Made by a program: the position numbers and the translations under genes. From positions 1-64,000 of the forward strand of contig JAOPGA020000950.1 in NCBI GenBank assembly GCA_026419775.2: a stretch of 64,000 bases of DNA. The letters are read 5' to 3'. Below the pieces are notes generated by a model. The model did not search any database, had not been told where the DNA came from, and saw nothing but the letters and a program-made list of their open reading frames with translations. Within the stretch, counting starts at the first letter, position 1. Each line of letters opens with the position of its first letter. Shown one piece after another: positions 27,673 to 38,307 of this stretch. This DNA comes from Acrasis kona. Its lineage: Eukaryota; Heterolobosea; Eutetramitea; Acrasida; Acrasidae.

Positions 27673-29202
27673 ATGTTGGAACACACATATGATATCATAG
27701 TAGTAGGAGGAGGACTGGCTGGATTATATGCTTCAAAGAAACTCATCAAGGAGGGCCATTCGGTACTTGTTCTTGAGGCCAGAGATGTAAGTGCAGTTAC
27801 GTTCTTTGCAATTTAACAATAAGAGAGTTGGTGGTAGAACATTAACAGAGAAACATGGTGACCACTATTGGGGTATTTTGTTTACATCCATCTCGCGTTT
27901 TACTATCGATTAGATTTAGGAGGTCAATGGGTTGGTGGCACTCATTATCTTCTGCAGGACCTTGTGAAAGAACTCGGACTTGAAATGTTTGACCAATATG
28001 AAGAAGGCGACCACATTCTTGACGTCAATGGAAAGCAGATTAAATATGCTGGAAACATTTCAAATCTAAACGATAAATACTCTTTGGATGGTGTATTTGA
28101 AGCAATACAGAAGTTAGACACCATGGCTTTTTCATTACCCTCCGTCTCTGATCCATTATCAGGCAAACCAAACATTGACGAAAAACAATACGGCAACCCA
28201 AAAACATGGGACTCACAAACAATTGCAGAATGGACCTCAAAGAACGTTAAAGGTGATGATGGAAGAGCAATCATTAATTGGTTTGCCAGAGTATGTTTAG
28301 GTCAAGAGCCACTTGAAATGTCTCTCCTTTACTTTTTAGTATTCTTAAAGGCCGGTGAAGGCTACTCCCGTTTAGCCGACATTAAAGGTGGTGCTCAAGA
28401 AAAACGCATTGTGAACGGATCACAACAGGTCAGCACAAGACTCAAAGAATTATTAGAAAAGAACAAAAACTTTGACATCAAGCTCAACTCAACAGTACAT
28501 CGCATAGAACAACACCCAACAGCAGGAGTGTCGGTAACAGTTTGGAATGATGATCTCGGAGTCAAGGATCAACGGGTCTACAAAGCAAAATATTGCATTG
28601 TTGCGGTCCCACCCACCATCTCAAGAAAAATCGACTTTTATCCTCTAGTAAGTGGTGCACGTGACGAACTAACCCAACGCATGCCCATGGGATGCATCAT
28701 CAAGGTCATCGTAGTTTACAAAAACAGATTTTGGAGAGAAAAGGGATTCAGTGCAGAAGTCATCAGCGACACCGGACCCATCTTTATTTGTTACGACGAT
28801 TCCGCTCCAGACGGTACCAGTGCTATCGTAGGATTCATTGGTGCACAAGCAGCCAGAGAGTGGGCCACGAGGACCGAAGCCGAAAGACAATCTGCGATTT
28901 GCAAACAGTACGCGAGATATTGGGGAGAAGAAGCGTTACATCCGATAAAGTACCTTGAAAAGGATTGGAGAACGGAGAGACATTCTGGCGGTTGTTACGT
29001 TGGACTCCTTGGACCAGGTGCTATCACCGCGTGTCATAAAGGATTAAGAGAGCCATGTGGAAGGATTCATTGGGCCGGTACAGAGACTGCAAGTAAGTGG
29101 ATTGCTTATATGGAGGGAGCGTTGGAGAGTGGTGAAAGAGTTGCGAAGGAAGTTAGTGAGCGTGTATATTCATCCAATGATCAATTAAAATCAAAATTGT
29201 AA
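27673..29202 (+). CDS. Flavin monoamine oxidase
   Basis: Three exons (27673-27786, 27824-27872, 27914-29202) with introns of 37 and 41 bases encode 483 residues. The FAD-binding Rossmann motif is [20 protein letters not shown] and the GG motif RVGGRT starts exon 2. Exon 3 opens [20 protein letters not shown] as in monoamine oxidases. [14 protein letters not shown] carries the cysteine that binds FAD covalently in MAO A/B (SGGCY), and the C-terminal block is [13 protein letters not shown] then GYMEGA-like [13 protein letters not shown]. It oxidises primary or secondary amines to aldehydes, giving ammonia and hydrogen peroxide. There is no peroxisomal SKL tail and no obvious C-terminal membrane helix of the mammalian type, so it is probably soluble. 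Polyamine oxidase is the alternative; the Cys favours MAO. Confidence 0.85.
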
Positions 29203-29371
29203 ACAAAATTGTTATTTGTTGTAATCGAACAAAGTTATCCGAAACAGAGATGTCGTCGGTATTAGATATCAGACGATAATGCATTAGTTACATAATCTAT
29301 TTTATTTTAACCTATCAAGAACATCAATACAAGTTTTCCACTGCACTATTTTATGCAGACTCTTGTAAGAA

Positions 29372-30175
29372 TCACCTTCTTGCCATCATTTGGAACAAAC
29401 CACCAAATACATACAGGGAACCTGATACAACCCATAGTATCCCTGCTCTCATTTGAAAGTTATCTACAAGAACACTCCGTGAGAAGTTTGTCCAACTAAT
29501 TGAGCCCAACAATAATAGTATTGAGGCAATAGTATATAATATGGTTGCGACTGCATTCAAATACAGTCCAACAATGTGATCCTCTGGTGCTACATCATAG
29601 GTTAGTTTTGAACCTTGCATTCCTGTAGTCAAATTATCAACGTATGAGTGATATAAATAAATTCCGTCAATGACAGCATTATGATTTCTAAATACAAAGT
29701 ATGCGAGGGTCATGGATGATCCAATTATCCATAAAATGGTACCTGCGTGGAATGTACCAAATCTTTCTGGTCCCACTAACCAAAGAGCAGCACCAATAAT
29801 TTCTAGTATTGCTCCTAATAAAAGTACAACAGTGCCTACCATATTGAGCACCAAATAAGGACTACGCGAATGTCTAGAGCCCAGTCCGAATCCCGAAGCA
29901 AAACCAAATGTTGAGGCGACAAGGAAGAAGAAGAATGCAACTATCCATAGTACACCACTAGCAGTGCGGTAGTAATCCAAATTCGCTAGTCCAATTGCTG
30001 CACCAACTAAAAGAAGAGAACCTCCAATAAACATGCAGAACCCCATAGTCGCCGATGTTATTTGCGATAAAATGTATGCATTTGTTACATTAGGGATTGC
30101 ATATGCTTTTGGCCTTCTTACTGTTATTTTTTGTACTGTGCTCGTCCAAGTATTTGCTTCGATGTATGATGGCAT
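29372..30175 (-). CDS. Six-helix YrhK-like membrane protein, paralogue 1
   Basis: Single exon, 267 residues with six predicted membrane helices after a 40-residue soluble N-terminus. The helices come as three similar pairs: FIGGSLLLVGAAIGL with SGVLWIVAFFFFLVAS, VVLLLGAILEIIGAALWL with AGTILWIIGSSMTLAYF, and ASILLLLGSISW with AGILWVVSGSLYVFGG. Each pair ends in a Gly-x-(L/I)-W-(I/V)-(V/I) motif, like the two-helix YrhK domain of bacteria. The C-terminus is ARR. Two paralogues lie at 41837 and 54219, and the last gene of the window may be a fourth. This copy is the most diverged of the three. Location and function are unknown; a role in membrane sensing or transport is only a guess. Confidence 0.8.
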   Translation of the reverse strand: MPSYIEANTWTSTVQKITVRRPKAYAIPNVTNAYILSQITSATMGFCMFIGGSLLLVGAAIGLANLDYYRTASGVLWIVAFFFFLVASTFGFASGFGLGSRHSRSPYLVLNMVGTVVLLLGAILEIIGAALWLVGPERFGTFHAGTILWIIGSSMTLAYFVFRNHNAVIDGIYLYHSYVDNLTTGMQGSKLTYDVAPEDHIVGLYLNAVATILYTIASILLLLGSISWTNFSRSVLVDNFQMRAGILWVVSGSLYVFGGLFQMMARR

Positions 30176-30264
30176 TATTATTTGAAGTTATTTTTAAGCA
30201 ATATTTATAGATTTTGTAAGGGCGATGAACCATTTTTATATCTACAAAAATTCAATGTTAAAAG

Positions 30265-30346
30265 TACCTCCACTGGGGATCGAACCCAGGATCTCCGGCT
30301 CCGTAGGCCGACGCCTTATAATGTTGTTCCATTGGGCCATAGAGGC
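30265..30346 (-). tRNA. tRNA-Arg(ACG) with 9-base D-loop insertion
   Basis: On the minus strand the acceptor GCCTCTA pairs with TGGAGGT (two G-U pairs), the anticodon arm is TCGGC-CTACGGA-GCCGG with anticodon ACG, and the T arm is CTGGG-TTCGATC-CCCAG. T4 follows as terminator. The D arm starts TGGCCCAATGGA and ends TAAGGC as in normal eukaryotic tRNA-Arg, but nine bases (ACAACATTA) separate the two parts, splitting the A box. Removing them leaves a canonical 73-base tRNA. As in the tRNA-Pro at 12884, the extra sequence is in the D loop and not beside the anticodon. Confidence 0.9.
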
Positions 30347-30858
30347 ATATAGACTTAATTATTGTTATAGATAAAGAACTATAGATCCGAAGAATTGAGA
30401 TCAACATCTAATGAATACAACTTGACAATGATCGTCTTTTTAGAAGAGCTGGAGCACCAGACACAGTGCTAGGTTTTTTGAGGGTAATAACGAGGATATA
30501 CTAGGGTAATGAGTCCAAACGGGGGATACTTCCTCAACGGTGTGGGGGCTCAAAGATATAAGTTATAAAAAGCTTTGCAATCGATCTCGTCAAAAGTCAC
30601 AACAAATCAGAAAACAATTGTCCGTTGTGAGTGAAATTGCTTTTAAAATTGCTTTTAAAATTACCCGCGTTTTGAACAATCAGGGTGTTCTCTAACAATC
30701 ATAACATCTCAAAATTTTGTGGACCACTTTTGTCGGGATAATTTGTCCAAATCTATCAACTTGTCTTTACGGAGCTATCAGCCACTAAAAACCTTTAAAA
30801 ATTTGATTCCAGTCAATAATAATTGCCATAGTGGTAATCAGAAAATTCAAAGCAAGCA
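30347..30858. other. Intergenic region with a small tandem duplication
   Basis: No gene recognised. The 15-base unit AATTGCTTTTAAAAT is repeated in tandem at about 30631-30661. A G-rich stretch at about 30505-30550 (ACGGGGGATACTTCC, GTGTGGGGGCTC) is unlike the A+T-rich surroundings and might belong to a non-coding RNA, which I cannot identify. Confidence 0.35.
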
Positions 30859-31149
30859 ATGCAGACACAATCAGTTAGGGTAGTAATTAATCAGATGAAG
30901 CAGACAACAGCGATATACATTACAGACGAGCATGACTGGTGCGCTCCATTTGCAATTCAAAGCGGCACAAACCAGATAAACGCGCTACAGTTGTCACAAA
31001 ACACCCAAAAACAAATAGTCTTCGTGAATGAAGAGAGCAGTAGCTTCGAAGTAGGGAGTGGTAAGAGGTTAAAAGAAGGAGTATATAATTCGCGCTCAAG
31101 GAAAGCTGCAGAGTTTGAGAAGTACACGAAACACTTCAAGCTCAATTAA
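30859..31149 (+). CDS. Unknown small basic protein, 96 residues
   Basis: The frame opens at an ATG preceded by CAAGCA and codes MQTQSVRVVINQMKQTTAIY... ending EKYTKHFKLN. The first two thirds look beta-rich and polar (TTAIYITDEHDWCAPFAIQS), the end is basic and helical. There is no signal peptide. I do not recognise a family. Its stop codon overlaps the stop of the convergent gene at 31146-31432. Confidence 0.5.
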   Translation: MQTQSVRVVINQMKQTTAIYITDEHDWCAPFAIQSGTNQINALQLSQNTQKQIVFVNEESSSFEVGSGKRLKEGVYNSRSRKAAEFEKYTKHFKLN

Positions 31150-31432
31150 AGGGTATTGGGTATGCCAATACTAAAGTGCTGAGAACTAGCTTTGTTAAAT
31201 AATTTCTAATGTATAAAGACACTGTTGTACCTAAAATACTTTGAATATGCCTGTTCTTAAATTCCAATTTACCCTGCTTTTCAACCAGCGAAGAAACATT
31301 TTGTAAAGATATAATATATTCTCCGAATTCGTTCCCAAAATAGAAATTAGAAGGCAAGATGGTCCCCGACGAGGACAGGATTGCCAGAGTTAGTGTGCGT
31401 GTAATTTCATCGTAAGAAGAGATAGAAAGCAT
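31146..31432 (-). CDS. Unknown small protein, two exons, 81 residues
   Basis: Exon 1 is 31231-31432 and exon 2 31146-31189; the intron of 41 bases (GTACAA...AAAG) has exact phase. The product starts MLSISSYDEITRTLTLAILS, contains a hydrophobic LTLAILSSSGTILPSNFYFG stretch, and ends SSQHFSIGIPNTL. Without splicing the frame would run to 31142 with a different tail. I know no family. Stop codons of this and the convergent gene share the sequence TTAA at 31146-31149. Confidence 0.45.
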
Positions 31433-31467
31433 TTGTATAATAAACGTAATTGCTTAAATGTATACAT

Positions 31468-32248
31468 TTAATAGTCATACATGTCGGAGCTGTACCATTC
31501 TTGAGGATGATCCAGGGGAGGGTACACAAAGTTTTCGTTCTTTATGCCCTCAATAAATGCTTTGCAAACGGCCTCCCAATGTTCCGACGGTACGTACAAC
31601 CTATTGGGCTGTGGTATCTGATACCAGCGTCGCATAGTGCAGCCAACTGATATCTCATTATCAGCAGTGGGCAATTCATCGTCGGATTCGTCATAAATCC
31701 AAGCCATTATTGCTTGATGTGAAATAACAATGTCCTTCTCTCTTCTTAAGCCTACTGCGGTTTCGATAGTAACAATGTCGCTGTCACATCCTTTTGATCT
31801 TATAATTCCTAGAAACTCTGACTTGATTTCGTATTTTCTTGACCTTTTACCGTTCTTTCTTGTATTATATAGGTAACTAAAGTACAATGACACATCATAT
31901 CTGTATTGACCATCTACACGGGCACGTACAATGCTATACTGCTGCAACACAGTATCTATGGGGTCGTGTTGATTGGGTATGTCAGATGTTAGACATTTGA
32001 AAGGTTCGGTTACAATAACTTTCACTCCTGCTTGATACGATGGTATTATATTCCTTGTTTGCAAGGTTGATATACTCCATTGCAATGTTAGAGATGATGT
32101 GCTTAATCTCTGCCTCTAAGTAAACATAAAAAGTAGGCAACCTGCAATCTGTTGGCCAGTGTGGAAATGTCTTTTTTTGCTGACCAATTTTTATCTGGTT
32201 CGCGTTAACAACCCTCTTTCCAAATATAGCTGACGCATGCTTGTACAT
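31468..32248 (-). CDS. Unknown protein, two coding frames joined by a probable intron
   Basis: Two overlapping minus-strand frames look genuinely coding. The 5' frame (32248 down to about 32000) contains MYKHASAIFGKRVVNANQIK and TFPHWPTDCRLPTFYVYLEA; it remains open about 120 bases further upstream (KKPAHLECDDAPDSDIVPVS), so the real start is upstream of 32248. The 3' frame (to 31468) contains GQYRYDVSLYFSYLYNTRKN, basic KRSRKYEIKSEF and QIPQPNRLYVPSEHWEAVC. A GTAACC...CATAG intron of about 58 bases near 31930-32015 would join them in phase, longer than others here. No domain recognised. Exact splice sites and start remain open. Confidence 0.45.
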
Positions 32249-32743
32249 TACATCAGTTACAGTACCACTAACAGGTACAATGTCAGAGTCCGGTGCGTCA
32301 TCGCACTCAAGATGTGCAGGTTTCTTGTTTTTTGGTGTGCTGGTGGAGGTTCTTTTTGTTCCTCTGGTTGTATTTGGATTTTATTTGTTTTCTTGTAAAT
32401 CTCTTGTTGAGGTAATGCTACTGAATCAGAATTCTGAAGTATTAATTCTGCATGTTAATCATAATATTTGTATGCGATTGAAGCGATGTTATGAATGACT
32501 ATTATTCACGTTACTCAAGGTCAAGTGTGATTTAGGTAAACCAAAAAATGTGATCGCCCATCACACTTTTGATGTTTGGTATAATTTGGCCAACTCCTGC
32601 GATGGTAAGGAAGTCGTGATACCAAAAGTGTTATTATTCACCATGAAATTAATTTGTAAACAACAGTGACCAATGGACGAATAAATAATAATAACGATTA
32701 TAAGCCAGGGTGTTCAAATTTGAAACAAAAAGAGAACGTGAAC

Positions 32744-32920
32744 ATGTTGCGTATCGTTGGAAAGTTCTCTAGGGCACACACTATCAGACAAGCAAGAGGC
32801 TTCGTAGCCACAGTAACAAATAAGGAGAAGGAAGTAAATAATGACTCGAGAGATGAGAAGAAGGTAGAGAAGATTTACGTTTGCACCGAGTTAGGCTACA
32901 CAGAAGTTTCATGTGATTAA
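32744..32920 (+). CDS. Small protein with mitochondrial presequence
   Basis: From the ATG at 32744 the frame codes 58 residues. The first 20, MLRIVGKFSRAHTIRQARGF, are rich in Arg and hydrophobics without acids, a typical cleavable mitochondrial targeting peptide with an R-G-F cleavage-like end. The mature part is small, acidic-basic mixed (KEKEVNNDSRDEKKVEK) and ends VCTELGYTEVSCD. It could be a small assembly factor or an exon of a longer gene. The frame also extends upstream through a GTG without an ATG. Confidence 0.45.
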   Translation: MLRIVGKFSRAHTIRQARGFVATVTNKEKEVNNDSRDEKKVEKIYVCTELGYTEVSCD

Positions 32921-33384
32921 GCGCGGCACTTTAGCTGGACCAAAAGTCCAAATTTTGTAATTTATATAAACACAATTTCAACATGCGATGTCTCGCTCGA
33001 TTCTACAATGGTTCGACAATATAAACGTATTCATATGTTATGTTTTCCCACTATTATAATCGGGAAAAAAAGATGAAGCAAACATGTATCCTAATTTGCG
33101 CGATATACAACATCAAACACCATGTAATTATCCATCACACAATCTACAGCCCTCAAGAAATGTATGGTAGATGAGGTTTTATACGGTGAAAATTGTTCAA
33201 AGAAATTTAAGGAGTGGTGAAACGACTAATACACTTCTTTTTTGTAGCGTTTGATAATAAAACTACCAGATAAATTAATAAACACTACTTTATTCACACA
33301 AATCACAACACAGGATCTTCCCTCTTTTCGTCAAACCAAAGCAGGATCCTTGTAATTATTTTTAAACAGTCCTTCGATTGTAAA
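32921..33384. other. Intergenic region upstream of the cyclase
   Basis: No coding frame or RNA recognised. The stretch is A+T-rich. The cyclase gene start at 33385 is preceded by a CAGTCCTTCGATTG sequence but no motif I can name. Confidence 0.4.
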
Positions 33385-36300
33385 ATGCAATGGTTCAACA
33401 GACCAAAGTTACTGTGTATCTTACTTTTATCAATCGCATATGTTACACCACAAAACCAGAGCGAAATCATATTTGCGCAATCTTGCGCCTTGAGCGGTAA
33501 CTTGGCATCGTTAGGATATTATTATTCGTTGGGAATTAATGCCGCATTTAACGAAGCGAATACAAATACAGGAGTGCTCGGCAGAAAGCTGCGGCTAGTT
33601 ACCCTTGATGATGGATACGAACCAGAAAAAGCAATACAAAACACTTTAACTTTCGTACAGAATTCATCAATATTTAGTTTAATTGGTTACACCGGGACAT
33701 TACCAGTATCAGCAGCACTACCAATCATAGCGAATGCTTCAATGTCGCTCATTGCCCCATTGACAGGGTCCCTCTTGTTTCGGATTCCATTCATTCGTTC
33801 TGTAATCAATGTAAGAGCCTCATATTACGGTAAGCAACCATCTTGTAAATCCCGTCATGACTTTTAAAAGACGAAGCTGCTGCACTTGTAAATTATTTAG
33901 TGGGTCAACTACAAAAAAGAAGATTTGCTGTTTTATACCAATTGGATTCTTTCGGCTACTCTGGCTTGAATGGCGTTGCGGCTGCACTCAACAATGTGTC
34001 AATGAAACTCAAAGCCAGTGCATCCTTCGTAAGGAACACACTAGACGTAGAACAAGCGCTAGATCCAATAGCACAGAGCAATCCTGACGTAATCATCATG
34101 ATTGGTACGCCAGAACCACTTTCAAAATTCATCACCCTCGTAAAAAGAAATTCAACATATTCGGTGAACAGTCAAAACATTTCATTCGCAGCCGTGTCCT
34201 TCACGGAAACAACATCGTTTATTAATTTATTGGGACCCTACGCCGAAGACGTTATCACATCACAAGTGGTACCTCATCCGCAAAATACTACATTGAAGAT
34301 CGTGCGCGATTACCAAAATGCACAATTAACGATCAACGCGACTGCTCCATTTACATTTAGCGCACTGGAAGGTTACATTAGCGGTCGGCTGGTTGTCTTC
34401 GCGTTACAACAATCACAAAAAAGTTATGGACCGCTCAACAGGACTGCTTTTTTGGATTCGTTCTATACCGCTCAGAACTGTTATTTGAGTGGTTTGGTTG
34501 TGGGTGCATTTTGTGATTGTTCTGGAGGATATGCATTGTATCCTCCTAATAAGGATGTTTGTTTTTGTAATCAAGGCATGAGTGCGGTGTGGGTCACACA
34601 AATAAAAAATGGATCTGTTGTTGATATACCTTCCGCGTATTACGATTGGGAAGGAAGTTGTTTTGGTTTTATTAGTGTTCATATTAGTCAACCCATTATA
34701 TTTGGGGGATCCGGATCTTTTTTGTTACAACAAACATCCGATCTTCGGACGGGAGTGTTGACTGCCTTTTCCGAGTATAATAGTAGGGGCGGGTTTAATG
34801 GTAGGTTGTTACAATTGTATTCTGTTGATTACAATGGGTCTATTTCTTCCACAATGGATTATAGTCTAGATACTTTGATGGATGACGGAACGATTATGGG
34901 ATTTGTTGCACTCTCTGGAACTAGTTTTGTTGAATATCAATATAATAAACTGTTAAGCACAAAACTGCCACTGATAGGTAGTTTCACTTCGACTCCTTAT
35001 TTATTTAATACTTTTAATAAAAACATAATCAACATGAGGCCGTCCGTTGTGGACGAACTTTCTTCCATAGTCTTCTTTTTATCTAATGAGCTACTTGTTA
35101 TGAACAGGACGGGGCTCGTGTATGAGAATATTGGATTGGGTTTTAATAATGTCAATACGTACCAAAATATCTGTAGTACTTTGGGTTGGACCAATACGTC
35201 ATACATGCTAACAGGCAAAAATACACAGGAGGTTTGTGATCTGATGGCCTTGAGCGATCTTCAAGCCATCATCATTGCCACCCATGACGCCACTTTGATG
35301 GCTTCTTTTATTAATTGTTTCAAACCAAAAAACCCAAACATGATCTTTGTGGGTTTGTCTCAAATTGATGTTGTCAGGTTGTCATCTTTATTGAACTCCT
35401 TATCTAATATCTACTTGTCGTCCTTTTCGCCACAACCAAGCGATGCGAGCAGTCAGTTAGCAAATTTATTTGTAAACTCGTTAAACCTTTATTTCCCTGG
35501 TTCAGTACCTACACCCATCATGATATATGGATATGTTGTAGGCAGAGTCATTTATACGGTGTTGACTAACATGCAAGATTCAAAAGCAGACGTCACACCA
35601 GAGTCTTTCATCAACTCTCTATATTCAGTCAGTTCATTCAGTGTGGGAGGTGTCAGTTTAGGTCCATATATATCCACAGGACCATCTTCTTGTAACACTG
35701 GATTACGCACAATGTCTATAGGAACCGTAAACTCTGCTGGAAACTTTACAACTCTAAAGTCAATGTCGCATTCCACATGTCTATACATGCCTTCTCAAAT
35801 CACAATGCCTATTGTTTTGATTAGGTCTGCAAAAAATGCAAATGATGCATATGCAGCAGGTATCAACCAAGCTATATCCGAAATTAATGCAAAAGGAGGA
35901 ATTCAAGGTAGGTTGATTAAATTATCCAATTTGGAGAATTATGGAGATTCTTCACTATTGAGATACCATGTTTACAATGCTTCTTCATACAAAACTGCCA
36001 TTTGTTTTATTGGGTTCGACAGAGACAACGAAGATTTTATTGTTGAACAAAGCAAAGGGAACCAAATTCCTTTTATTGGTACCAGAAGTGGGTCGTCAAA
36101 GTTAAGAACTCCTTATAATAAAAATATCATCAATATGAGGTCATCTCTCGTTGACGGTGCTTCTGCAGCCGCCAAGACTTTGTACTCAGATTTGAAGTTT
36201 ACGCAGGTTGCTACCATATGGCAAAGCAATAGTTCTTATTGGACGGAAGCCAAAAATGGTTTCCACCGATATGCAAACGAAATCTTGAAGGTAAATGACA

Positions 36301-38114
36301 TCAAGGACTTTACAATTAGTGATAACTACTTGTCTACTATTTCCTCTTACCAAGGTGTCATTATATTTGCAGATTTCTCCATCTCTGATGTCATCTCCGT
36401 ATCTATTAATAACACTAATCCAAATGTTACTATTGTTACCATGTATGATAATGCCGTTCCGACACTTCTCAACTCTAAAAGTAATTTCTATGTCAGCATG
36501 CCATTTCCAGAGAGCACAATAGACTCTGGTTACAATGAGGCATATATTTTGACCTATATTATTAATAATGCATTATCAGAGGTTACAACAGTAAATTATA
36601 CTTCGTTGATGGATGCTCTTTATAGAATTCAAGTATTCAATATAGATGGTTATCCATTAGGTCCAATTGGACCCGAGTGTGTCGCCGGCACTTGTAGCGA
36701 CTATTGCGATTGTAATCAAATGGCTCATCAAGCCAATGTCATTTCCTCAAAGAACACCTTCACACTATCATTCTCTTCATGTGGCATAACTTTCCCAATC
36801 ATTACCTACACTTTTCCTCCCTTCTATATTGTTTTAATAGTGGTGCTCACCTTAATTTTGATCATCATCATCATCACGGCTATCCTGGGTGCACTTTACT
36901 ACAAAATCAATAAAGTTAACTTGAGTAATGCACCCAAAACAGGATATATGGTATTGGCATTTACTGATGTACAGAACAGCACAAAGCTTTGGAGTCAATT
37001 AGGTACGGACATGAGCAAAGCGCTCAGCGTACATAATAAAGTTTTAAGAAATTTGATTAAAAAGTACAAAGGCTATGAAGTCAAGACACAAGGTGATTCC
37101 TTCATGGTTGCATTTGAGGACCCCAAAAAAGCGGTCGAATGGGCTTTGCACTCTCAAAAAGATTTGTTATATGCCGAATGGCCTCCTTGTGTGATGCAAA
37201 CATTTGATTGTAGAATCGAATGGGACGAATATGAAAGTGTGTTGTTTAGAGGGCCGAGGGTGCGTATGGGTCTTCATTATGGATACGCAGAGCGTGTTTA
37301 TGATGTAGTGACCAAACGCTACGACTACTTTGGCAACACTGTAAATTGTGCTGCAAGAGTCGAGTCGCAGGCCAAGGGTGGTCAAATCTACATTAGCGAA
37401 GATCTTTTAGATCGCGTCAAAAATGACATTGATATGATTGATGTCGAACAATACTCATGCATGTTACAAGAAACTCGGCTGTTGAGCAACAACGAACTAA
37501 ATGGCTTGATAGGCGAAACTTTTCAACTAAGTCAAGCCACAAGTCAAGCTAGCTTCGACGTTGTACAACAGAATCAAGCCGACCTCCCAAATCTAGATGA
37601 TTTATACGCCAAGCCATACCTTCCTAATCTTCCTCGTGATAATAAATTGAACGAAGCGATACTTTATCGCTTAAAGGGTAGTTTCTTGTTGAAAGGCATT
37701 TCTGGTAATGTAAATTTATATGAGGTGATGAGCGAAAACTTGGTCGAGCGCGACTATGATACGAAAAAGAGTAATCATAGCAGTAGGCGCAGCTCTATAA
37801 GTGCATTTGAATCTAGCAATCAACAACTGTCGAAGTATGTGATGCAGAAATCAGATGGACCTGAAAATGTAGCACAGCAACATATTCAGTTGCATCAAAT
37901 GTACAGATTGTTGCAAGCTGATAAGAAACTAGGTGTCAGGTTTTCTCATGTTGATGGTACTAGTAGTTTACCGTTGACGCCGGCGACGCCTCCTGTTAAC
38001 AATAAAGATTATATGGATGGTGCGTCTCCTGCACGAAGATTCTCTCAAACATCACCTGATGTTCAAAGCAATGAGTCGCACGTATCTATAAACTCGGCCG
38101 ATAATTTGGTTTAA
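33385..38114 (+). CDS. Receptor-type nucleotide cyclase with three periplasmic-binding-like ectodomains
   Basis: Exons 33385-33829 and 33871-38114 (41-base intron) give 1562 residues. A signal peptide (LLCILLLSIAYVTP) leads to three tandem Leu/Ile/Val-binding-protein-like ectodomains at about residues 25-400, 410-780 and 790-1110; starts are EIIFAQSCALSGNLASLGYY, ISQPIIFGGSGSF and TMPIVLIRSAKNANDAYAAG. One membrane helix near 1130 (IVLIVVLTLILIIIIITAIL) precedes a single class III cyclase domain: FTDVQNSTKLWSQLG, GYEVKTQGDSFMVAF and FGNTVNCAARVES. The catalytic text is very close to trypanosomatid receptor adenylate cyclases, which have the same order but fewer ectodomains. It should dimerise to form the active site and make cAMP (cGMP possible) in response to an external ligand. 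The 300-residue tail after the cyclase is Ser-rich. Confidence 0.9.
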
Positions 38115-38307
38115 TGTATGTCGTTGTGAATATTGAATAAAAAGCAATTTTAAAAATTAATCAACCACTTGCTTAATGTGATGGAGAGTACTTATCGTGT
38201 TGTGATGCTATGAGGATTCCTCATTTTGAATATATTCGTGATCAGTTGACTTGATCTAATTATAAGCAATATTCCGTGGAATTGAAAATCAAAAACTGTA
38301 CAATAAC

